This document shows positions 1 to 6,339 of a stretch of DNA of 19,690 bases, piece after piece. Below the pieces are notes generated by a model, which worked only from the letters and a program-made list of their open reading frames with translations, searched no databases and had not been told where the DNA came from. Position 1 is the stretch's first letter; each line of letters starts with the position of its first letter. Source of the stretch: Opitutus sp035549975 (GTDB lineage Bacteria; Verrucomicrobiota; Verrucomicrobiia; Opitutales; Opitutaceae). A program made the position numbers and the translations under genes. The stretch covers positions 1 through 19,690 of the forward strand of contig DASZPP010000393.1 of the NCBI GenBank assembly GCA_035549975.1. Reading direction: 5' to 3'.

Positions 1-768
1 GGTCACCTGTTCGATCGCGTGTCCGAACGTGTGGCCGAGATTGAGCAGCGCCCGCCCATCGTTCTTCGCCATCTCGCGCTCATCCCGCTCGACGATGCGC
101 GCTTTCAGCTCGCAGCACCGCCTGATCACGCCGGCCAGCGAAGTTCCGCCGGGCTTCAGCGTTTCGCGTTCAAGTTGCGCGAACAATTGCGCATCACCGA
201 GCAAACCCGCCTTGATGATTTCCGCCGCTCCCGCCGCAAATTCCCGCGACGGCAACGTGGCGAGAAAATCCGTTCCAATGAAAACGCCGCACGGCTGGTG
301 AAAGGCACCGACGAGATTTTTTCCGGCCGGCAGGTTGATTCCCGTCTTTCCGCCCACCGAACTGTCTACCATCGCCAGCAAGGTGGTCGGAACCTGATAA
401 TAATCGACCCCGCGTAGCCATGCGGCCGCAGCGAATCCTGCGAGGTCTCCGACCACGCCACCGCCGAACGCAAACAGAGCTCCCCTGCGGTCCAACTGCG
501 CATCGGCCAGAAAATCCAGCACCGTCCCCAGCACCTTGAGCGATTTCGAACCTTCACCGGGTTCAACGGAAATTTTGGGAGCGTCGCCAAACATGGCTTC
601 GATCGCCGCTTTTTGTTTCGCCGCGAGATTCGCATCAGTGATGACTACCGCAGCGCGACGCGATGAAGCCAGCGTCCCGATTGTTTGGCGAACGGCTCCT
701 CGGGTGTCTGTTTCAATCACGATGGCGTAGCGTCGCTCGCCCAACTCGATTTGGAAGGATTCGGCCAT
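1..768 (-). CDS. aroB: 3-dehydroquinate synthase, N-terminal 256 residues (truncated by window edge)
   Basis: Catalyses conversion of DAHP to 3-dehydroquinate, step two of the shikimate pathway, in the cytoplasm with NAD+ and a divalent metal. The reading frame runs unbroken from ATG at 768 to base 1. Visible family motifs are FGGGVVGDLAGF (residues 101-112, NAD-binding glycine-rich region), PTTLLAMVDSSVGGKTGIN (127-145), AGKNLVGAFHQP (148-159), EIIKAGLL starting at the likely metal ligand Glu183, and NLGHTFGHAIE with the ligand His246. The family is about 350-370 residues, so roughly the last 100, including the third metal ligand, lie outside the window. The start was chosen because the protein begins MAESFQIELGERRY, a normal AroB N-terminus; an ATG at 775 is out of frame. 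The gene is divergent from the iron operon and functionally unrelated to it. Identification is firm. Confidence 0.96.
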   Translation of the reverse strand, partial: MAESFQIELGERRYAIVIETDTRGAVRQTIGTLASSRRAAVVITDANLAAKQKAAIEAMFGDAPKISVEPGEGSKSLKVLGTVLDFLADAQLDRRGALFAFGGGVVGDLAGFAAAAWLRGVDYYQVPTTLLAMVDSSVGGKTGINLPAGKNLVGAFHQPCGVFIGTDFLATLPSREFAAGAAEIIKAGLLGDAQLFAQLERETLKPGGTSLAGVIRRCCELKARIVERDEREMAKNDGRALLNLGHTFGHAIEQVT

Positions 769-800
769 CGGTCATCGAGTTTCCACCACTAAGCTGGTTC

Positions 801-882
801 GACTCAATGACTTTAATTGAGACTGAGACGGTATCTCATAATTGCCTTGACGCAATCTCCCCGCTTAAACGGTATTGAGACT
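801..882. promoter_or_regulatory. Candidate Fur-type operator cluster in the divergent spacer
   Basis: Five copies of a TGAGAY/TGAGTC half-site lie in 82 bp. They are TGAGTC on the minus strand at 801-806, TTGAGAC at 817-823, TGAGAC at 824-829, the opposing copy TATCTCA at 832-838, and TTGAGACT at 875-882. The centre is a perfect dyad, TGAGA-CGGTA-TCTCA (824-838), of the general TGAGAnnnnnTCTCA form seen in many Fur boxes upstream of siderophore receptors. A second, imperfect dyad is GACTCAAT/ATTGAGAC (801-808 with 816-823). CATAAT at 837-842 could be a -10 element overlapping the right arm, but no good -35 is visible. Calling it Fur is inference from this shape plus the iron-uptake gene downstream. 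Confidence 0.5.
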
Positions 883-912
883 CGTCCTCTAAAAATTTCA
901 TCCCACCACTGT

Positions 913-3207
913 ATGTTCCCATCCACTGAGTTGCAGCGTGCTTCCTCGTCCCCGACCTCGACTTCTCTAGCCGGTTTTCGCCCGTCCGCGACAACGCTCA
1001 CCGCCATCGTTCTCGCGCAAAGCGCCTCCGCCGCCCTGCCCGGCGGAATCGGCTTCGACGATCTTGGCCAAGACCAGCTCACCGAACTACCGCGATTCAG
1101 TGTCGAAGACGCCAAGGTCAAGAGCCCTACGTCGCCGAAATTCACCGAGCCGCTGCGTGACGTTCCACAGACGGTCGTAGTCATCCCCGATTCCGTCTAC
1201 GTCCAGCAAGCGGCAACATCGCTCCGCGATGTTCTTCGCAACACTCCCGGCATCACGTTCGTCGCCGGCGAAGGTGGCAACGCCCCCGGCGACAATCTCT
1301 TCATTCGCGGCTTCAGCGCGCGCAATGACGTATTCATCGATGGCGTGCGCGATCCCGGCGTGGTCAGCCGTGACACTTTCAATATCGACCAAGTCGAGGT
1401 CGCCAAAGGTCCCTCGTCCGCCACCAGCGGCCGCGGTTCGACCGGTGGCTCGATCAATTTGGTGACGAAAACCCCGCACGCCGGGAATTTCACCCATGTC
1501 GAGGCGACCTACGGCACCGCCGATTATGGCCGCGCCACGCTTGATGCTAATTTCTCGCTTCCATCGAGCCCCGTCCAAGGCACTGCGGTGCGGGTCAACG
1601 CGGTCTGGACCGACGGCGGCGTCGCCGGCCGCGATGTCGTAAAAAACGCGAATTTGGGCGTCGCACCGTCCATTACGCTCGGCCTCGGCACGCCAACCGA
1701 GGTGACGCTCGCCTACGAGCACGTGAGCCAGGACAACGTTCCTGACTACGGCCTCCCAGGGACGCTCCCCGCTGGCGCCCTCGCCGCCGGTCAAACCCTT
1801 GCCGACCTCGACTGGAGCAATTTCTACGGCCTCGCCTCCCGCGACTACGAGCGCATCGACACCGACCTCGCCACGATCACGGCAACCCACCGGCTCAACG
1901 ATCATGCGTCGCTCCGCAATCTCACCCGCTATGGACGCAATACTCGCGATGCGATCGTCACTCCGCCTCGCGCCGCTTCCGTTCCGCCGACCGCGCCCTC
2001 GACGACAAACGGCATGCTCGACCCCGGCTACAACCCCACGCTGCCTCAGATTCGTCGCACCGACGCCAAATATCAGGATCGTCAGGACGAAATCGTCGCC
2101 AACCAGACCGATTTCGCCGGCCGTTTTCAAACCGGGTCGATCCGCCACTCGATCGACACCGGCATCGAAGTCTCCCGCGAAAATCAGAAGAATTACGCCC
2201 GCGCCGACACCTATGCCAACGGCCGGCCGCCCGTCACCGACCTTTATCACCCGAACCCCTACGACATCTACGTCCCGACTGTTGCCCGCACCGGCGCCTA
2301 CGGCAGCGCGATCGCCGACTCCGGCGCGTTCTACGCCTTCGACTCGCTGAAGCTCAACCAACGCTGGGAGCTGAACCTCGGCAGTCGCTTCGAAATCTTC
2401 GACGTCAGCTACAAATCGGTCGATGCCAGCGGCCTCGCGACGCGCTTTCAGCGCACGGACGACATGCTGAGCTGGCGCGCCGGCCTCGTCTTCAAGCCGG
2501 TCGCCATCGGCAGCATTTACGCCGGATTTGGCACCTCGTTCAACCCGTCCGCCGACGCCAGCCAAGGCCTGCAGCTCGGGTCCTCCGGCAACACCAGCGC
2601 CAATCTCGGCCCCGAAAAGAATCTCAGCTCCGAGCTCGGCACGAAGTGGGAGCTGCTTCATCGCCGGCTCATCGCCACCGCCGCGGTCTTTCGCACCGGG
2701 AAAACCAACGCCCGTACCACCGACGCCGACGGCAACACCGTCCTCGCCGGCAACCAGCGTGTGCAAGGCGTCGAACTTGGCGCCGCCGGCAGTCTCACCG
2801 ACGCGTGGACGCTTTTCGCCGGCTACGCCTACATGGACAGCCGCATTCTCGCGTCCGGAATTCCACAGCAGGTTGACGCCGCGCTCCAATACGCGCCGCG
2901 GCACTCGCTGAATCTCTGGACGACCTACCGCTTCCCCATCGGACTCACGATCGGTGGCGGCGCGCAATACATCGCCGGATATTTCTACGCGCTCCCCAGC
3001 GCTACCGCGGCGACCCCGAACCAGGGCCTCGGCACGCAATACACGATCTACAACGCGATGCTCTCCTACGAGCTGACGAAGCACCTCACCCTCCGCCTCA
3101 ACGTCAACAACCTCGCCGGCAAACGTTACATCGACCGCGGTTACAACGGTCACGTCATCCCCGGCCCCGGTCGCACCCTCCTCCTCACCGCCGACCTCAA
3201 GTGGTAG
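913..3207 (+). CDS. TonB-dependent siderophore receptor (PiuA/Fiu-like)
   Basis: Outer-membrane gated beta-barrel that imports a ferric siderophore, probably catecholate type, powered by TonB-ExbBD. From ATG 913 the protein is 764 residues. Residues 1-40 look like an export signal ending AQSASA. The plug follows: LRDVPQTVVVIP (81-92), LRDVLRNTPGITF (104-116), the RGF motif in LFIRGFSARNDVFIDGVRD (129-147), and VEVAKGPSSATSGRGSTGGS (161-180). The remainder is an aromatic-rich barrel closing with NNLAGKRYIDRGYNGHVIPG and a C-terminal aromatic in LKW. The frame stays open upstream to 817, but that would place 32 non-signal residues in front, so 913 is preferred. No Shine-Dalgarno is visible. The next gene encodes a PiuC homologue, the pairing known from piuA-piuC and fiu-ybiX, which supports siderophore specificity. 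The exact ligand cannot be told from sequence. Confidence 0.9.
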   Translation: MFPSTELQRASSSPTSTSLAGFRPSATTLTAIVLAQSASAALPGGIGFDDLGQDQLTELPRFSVEDAKVKSPTSPKFTEPLRDVPQTVVVIPDSVYVQQAATSLRDVLRNTPGITFVAGEGGNAPGDNLFIRGFSARNDVFIDGVRDPGVVSRDTFNIDQVEVAKGPSSATSGRGSTGGSINLVTKTPHAGNFTHVEATYGTADYGRATLDANFSLPSSPVQGTAVRVNAVWTDGGVAGRDVVKNANLGVAPSITLGLGTPTEVTLAYEHVSQDNVPDYGLPGTLPAGALAAGQTLADLDWSNFYGLASRDYERIDTDLATITATHRLNDHASLRNLTRYGRNTRDAIVTPPRAASVPPTAPSTTNGMLDPGYNPTLPQIRRTDAKYQDRQDEIVANQTDFAGRFQTGSIRHSIDTGIEVSRENQKNYARADTYANGRPPVTDLYHPNPYDIYVPTVARTGAYGSAIADSGAFYAFDSLKLNQRWELNLGSRFEIFDVSYKSVDASGLATRFQRTDDMLSWRAGLVFKPVAIGSIYAGFGTSFNPSADASQGLQLGSSGNTSANLGPEKNLSSELGTKWELLHRRLIATAAVFRTGKTNARTTDADGNTVLAGNQRVQGVELGAAGSLTDAWTLFAGYAYMDSRILASGIPQQVDAALQYAPRHSLNLWTTYRFPIGLTIGGGAQYIAGYFYALPSATAATPNQGLGTQYTIYNAMLSYELTKHLTLRLNVNNLAGKRYIDRGYNGHVIPGPGRTLLLTADLKW

Positions 3208-3260
3208 GGCCGCTTTCCCACCCGGACTTCCGTCCATCGCCACGCGTCGCCGGCTCCGAA

Positions 3261-3287
3261 CTCTCAACCCTCGGCTCTCAGCTCTCA
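3261..3287 (+). repeat. Short CTCTCA repeats in the spacer before piuC
   Basis: The 90-nt gap between the receptor and piuC holds CTCTCA three times (3261-3266, 3275-3280, 3282-3287) in a pyrimidine-rich run that reaches the piuC start codon. There is no purine-rich ribosome-binding site. It may be simple-sequence spacer or an unstructured leader that helps ribosome loading; function is unknown. Confidence 0.4.
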
Positions 3288-3297
3288 ACCTTCCTCC

Positions 3298-3978
3298 ATG
3301 CTTCTCTCGATTCCCGGCGTCCTCACGCCCGCCCAGCTCGCTGAAGCTCGCGCGCTCCTCGAATCCGCCGACTGGGTCGACGGCCGCGCCACCGCCGGCC
3401 ATCAAGGCGCCCGCGTCAAGGACAATCAGCAGCTTCCCGCCGACCATCCCGTCGCGCGCCAGGTCGGCGAAACCATCCTCCGCGCGCTCGGCCGCAACCA
3501 GCTTTTCATCTCCGGCGCGCTGCCGCTGAACATTCTCCCGCCGATGTTCAACCGCTACGCCGGCGGCCAGCAGTTTGGCACGCACGTGGACGGCTCGGTC
3601 CGGCAAATTCCCGGCACGAACCAGCGGCTTCGCACCGATATCTCATGCACGCTCTTCTTTGCCGGTCCGGAGGAATACGACGGCGGCGAACTCGTCGTCG
3701 AGGACACCTATGGCGCAAAATCCGTCAAGCTCCCCGCCGGCCACATGATCCTCTATCCGTCCACCAGCCTGCACCACGTCACGCCGGTCACCCGCGGCGC
3801 GCGACTCTGCTCGTTCTTCTGGCTCCAGAGCATGATCCGCGACGACGCGAAGCGCGCGCTCCTCTTCGACATGGATGTCGCGATCCAGCGCCTCGGCGCC
3901 GAACAACCCGGTCACGCCAGCGTCGTCCAACTCACCGGCGTCTATCACAACCTCATCCGCCAGTGGGCCGAAATGTGA
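3298..3978 (+). CDS. piuC: PKHD-type Fe(II)/2-oxoglutarate hydroxylase, PiuC/YbiX family
   Basis: Cytoplasmic non-heme iron dioxygenase that accompanies iron-siderophore receptors in many bacteria; its natural substrate is not settled, with siderophore or ligand modification the usual suggestion. The 226 residues match the family's usual length. The double-stranded beta-helix core shows FNRYAGGQQFGTHVDGSVR (84-102) with metal ligands His96 and Asp98, then YDGGELVVED (127-136), and PSTSLHHVTPVTRGARLCSFFW (154-175). By alignment with the YbiX pattern SLHxVTPVTRG, the distal ligand is His159 and the 2-oxoglutarate-binding arginine is Arg169. It lies 90 nt after the receptor and 24 nt before the PepSY gene on the same strand, consistent with one operon. 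The start is preceded only by pyrimidines (CAACCTTCCTCC), without a Shine-Dalgarno. Confidence 0.93.
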   Translation: MLLSIPGVLTPAQLAEARALLESADWVDGRATAGHQGARVKDNQQLPADHPVARQVGETILRALGRNQLFISGALPLNILPPMFNRYAGGQQFGTHVDGSVRQIPGTNQRLRTDISCTLFFAGPEEYDGGELVVEDTYGAKSVKLPAGHMILYPSTSLHHVTPVTRGARLCSFFWLQSMIRDDAKRALLFDMDVAIQRLGAEQPGHASVVQLTGVYHNLIRQWAEM

Positions 3979-4002
3979 TCGCGCCCGCGCGGTCGTCACG
4001 CG

Positions 4003-5217
4003 ATGCCGTTCCGTCGAATCATCTTCTGGCTTCACCTGGCGTGCGGCGTGGTTGCCGGCCTCGTCATCGGCATCATGTCGTTCACGGGCCTCACCCTCAC
4101 CTTCGAGAAACAGATCATCGCGTGGGCCGAACATGATTTCCGCCACGTCGCACCGCCCTCGCCAAACGCGCCGCGCCTGACGCTCGACGCCCTGATCGCC
4201 CGCGCCCGCGAAAACAATCCCGACACGCCCGCGACCGGCATCACGGTTTCCGCCGATCCCACCGAGGCGGTCGCGATCGCCTTCGGCCGCGAAGCCACCG
4301 TCTACGCAAATCCCTACACGGGTGAAATCCGCGCGCCAGCCTCGACTCGCGCCCGCGATTTCTTCCACACGATGGAAAACTGGCACCGCTCGCTCGGGCT
4401 TTCCGACGGTCATCGCGCACTCGGTCGCGCGATCACCGGCGCCTGCAATGCCGCCTTCCTCGTCCTCGCCCTCACCGGCCTGTATCTCTGGTGGCCGCGC
4501 AGGTGGACGCGCCGCGCCCTCCGCGCGATCGCCCTCTTTGATTTCAAGCTCGCCGGCAAGGCCCGCGACTGGAACTGGCACAACACCGCCGGCTCCTGGT
4601 GCGCGCTCGTGCTCGTCGTCCTCACCGCCTCCGGCGTCGTCCTGTCCTATCGCTGGGCCAACAATCTCGTCTATCGTCTCGCCGGCGAAACACCTCCCGC
4701 CGTCGGCGGCCCCGGCGGTTTCGGCCGCCCTGCGCTCGCGGTGCCAACGCCGCCGGCCGGCGCACATCCCTTCGGCTACGGCGCCCTGCTCGCATCCGTC
4801 CAGCGGGAAATCCCGGCGTGGGACACGATCTCCCTGCGGCTGGGCAATTCCGCGCGAGGTCCGCGCGCAGAACATTCAACCGAAGAATCATCGCAAGCCC
4901 GCCCCGCGCGCAGCCGTGAACACGATCACGCCGTCAGCCCCGTCACTGTTTCCCTCCGCGCTCGCAACAGCTGGCCGTTTTTCGCGACGACCACGCTGAC
5001 GCTCGATCCATTCACCGGCGCGGTGCTGCAGCGCGACGATTTTCCCGATCTCGGCCCCGGCCGGCGCGCGCGCACGTGGCTGCGTTTCCTGCACACCGGC
5101 GAAGCGCTCGGCCCCGCCGGCCAGTTCGTCGCCGCACTCGCCTCGCTCGGCGGCTGCCTGCTCGTCTACACCGGCCTTGCGCTCGCGTGGCGCCGGTTTT
5201 TCTCCCGATCCACGTGA
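4003..5217 (+). CDS. PepSY-associated transmembrane protein, probable ferrisiderophore reductase (PiuB/FoxB type)
   Basis: Inner-membrane protein of 404 residues with four predicted helices at about 12-32, 144-163, 198-216 and 373-395, the architecture of the PepSY_TM family. Residues 60-110 and 313-343 form the two PepSY-like periplasmic parts (for example AFGREATVYANPYTGEI and TLTLDPFTGAVL). Histidines sit next to helix ends in family-typical contexts: FWLH (His11), ENWHRSLGL (His127), WNWHNTAGSW (His193) and RFLHTGEALG (His364). In FoxB, a characterised relative, such histidines bind heme and the protein reduces ferrisiderophores. That role is inferred here from family and operon. Residues 283-310 form a charged, low-complexity periplasmic loop. 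The stop overlaps the GTG start of the next gene (GTGA at 5214-5217), which suggests translational coupling. Confidence 0.85.
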   Translation: MPFRRIIFWLHLACGVVAGLVIGIMSFTGLTLTFEKQIIAWAEHDFRHVAPPSPNAPRLTLDALIARARENNPDTPATGITVSADPTEAVAIAFGREATVYANPYTGEIRAPASTRARDFFHTMENWHRSLGLSDGHRALGRAITGACNAAFLVLALTGLYLWWPRRWTRRALRAIALFDFKLAGKARDWNWHNTAGSWCALVLVVLTASGVVLSYRWANNLVYRLAGETPPAVGGPGGFGRPALAVPTPPAGAHPFGYGALLASVQREIPAWDTISLRLGNSARGPRAEHSTEESSQARPARSREHDHAVSPVTVSLRARNSWPFFATTTLTLDPFTGAVLQRDDFPDLGPGRRARTWLRFLHTGEALGPAGQFVAALASLGGCLLVYTGLALAWRRFFSRST

Positions 5218-6278
5218 GCCTCGATGAACTTCTCGCCCGCGTCGACGCGCTGATCGTCGCAGGCCAGGCCCTCGAAGCTCGCGGAACAACAGCGGACGTC
5301 TCCGCCTCGATTCGCCACTACGACGAAGCCGCCGCGCAGCTCCGGCAATCGTCGTTGTCCTCGCACGAACTCGCCCGGCAGCAACTCGCCCGCGCCTGGA
5401 TGAACCGCGCCAACGCCCTCCAGCGCCTCAATCCGCCCGCCACCCTCCCCGACAGCGTGCGCGCCTACGACGAAGCGATCGCCGTTTTTCGCACGCTTCC
5501 ACTGCCAGACCATCCCGGCTATCAGAACAACCTCGCCGCCGCCTGGATGAATCGCGGGCACGCATTGCACCTGCTCGGGGATCCATCCAGCCTCGCGGCC
5601 GCCGTCGAATCGCAGCGCACCGCGCTCGATCTCCTTCGCACGCTTCCGCTCGCCGCCGATCGCTCCCATCGCATCAATCTCGCCGCCGCTTCGCTGAACC
5701 TCGCGACTTCCCTGCTCGCGCTCGGTGACCTTGCTGGCGCGCACGTCGCCGCACGCGAGGCGATGGACGCGGCCGCTCCCGCCGAAGCCGAGGACCCCGC
5801 CGTGGCCGACATCGCGCTCAAGGCCCGCCGCGCCTGCTGCGACGCGATCGGCCGGCTCCTCGTCCAAGCCGCCGCCCAAAGCGAACCAACCGATCCGCTC
5901 GCCGACGAAGCGAGCGACATCGTCGACGACGGACTCGCCCTCGCCCGCCGGTGGGAAAGTCGCGGCATGCCACTCTTCCGCCCGACCGCCGCCCGGCTGT
6001 TTCGCTTCGGCGCACAGCTCTACGCGGCCCATCTCCCCGACTTTCTCGCCGAATTCATTCTCGAGCATCTCGATCCCGCCCGCTCCACCGGCGCGATGCC
6101 GGACGCGGAGGATTCCCTGCTCGCCGCGGCTCAAGCGCTCGCAGAGGCCCGCACCGACCTCGAGTCGCACCGCACGGTTTTTCTCGATTCGCCGGAAACC
6201 ACGCGCCTGCTCGACCGCCTCCGCGACATTCGCGCGGCCGAAGCCCGTCTCGCAGAACTCCGCCGCGCGCACTCGTAG
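5214..6278 (+). CDS. Repeat (TPR-like) protein of the iron operon
   Basis: Predicted soluble 354-residue alpha-helical protein without a signal peptide or membrane helix. I chose GTG 5214 because it overlaps the upstream stop as GTGA and removes 46 arginine-rich residues that are plainly the PepSY gene read in another frame. Three helical repeats are spaced exactly 49 residues apart: AWMNRANAL (61-69), AWMNRGHAL (110-118) and ASLNLATSL (159-167). Each is flanked by an amphipathic helix such as DSVRAYDEAIAVFRTLPL. This is TPR-like but longer than the canonical 34 residues. The C-terminal half (about 185-354) is helical, ends in a possible coiled coil (RLLDRLRDIRAAEARLAELR) and matches no family I recognise. 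Repeat proteins of this kind are usually protein-binding scaffolds. Operon position ties it to siderophore-iron handling, but no activity can be assigned. Its TAG stop lies in the arm of a palindromic repeat. Confidence 0.8.
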   Translation: MSLDELLARVDALIVAGQALEARGTTADVSASIRHYDEAAAQLRQSSLSSHELARQQLARAWMNRANALQRLNPPATLPDSVRAYDEAIAVFRTLPLPDHPGYQNNLAAAWMNRGHALHLLGDPSSLAAAVESQRTALDLLRTLPLAADRSHRINLAAASLNLATSLLALGDLAGAHVAAREAMDAAAPAEAEDPAVADIALKARRACCDAIGRLLVQAAAQSEPTDPLADEASDIVDDGLALARRWESRGMPLFRPTAARLFRFGAQLYAAHLPDFLAEFILEHLDPARSTGAMPDAEDSLLAAAQALAEARTDLESHRTVFLDSPETTRLLDRLRDIRAAEARLAELRRAHS

Positions 6279-6339
6279 ACCCGGGTCCCCGACCTGTCGC
6301 CGTTGCTCTCCGAGATGCCGGGCGCGGAGCCCGGTCTAC
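6275..6339. repeat. Palindromic element between convergent genes; possible bidirectional terminator
   Basis: Left arm GTAGACC (6275-6281) pairs with right arm GGTCTAC (6333-6339). GGG at 6283-6285 pairs with CCC at 6330-6332 after a one-base bulge, and further partial pairing follows (CC 6288-6289 with GG 6326-6327). Inside the left arm, GACCCGGGTC (6278-6287) is itself a perfect palindrome. Both arms contain TAG read inward: the left one is the stop of the TPR-like gene (6276-6278) and the right one is the stop of the GH5 gene (6336-6338, minus strand). There is no U-tract, so intrinsic termination is uncertain. It looks like one member of a dispersed palindromic repeat family. Confidence 0.65.

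Noticed and set aside
1087..3606. Very long open frame on the minus strand opposite the siderophore receptor (839 codons)
   Set aside because: It mirrors the receptor's codon phase. High GC removes stop codons from the opposite frame. The translation is low-complexity (V, G, A, R, E rich) with no family motifs.
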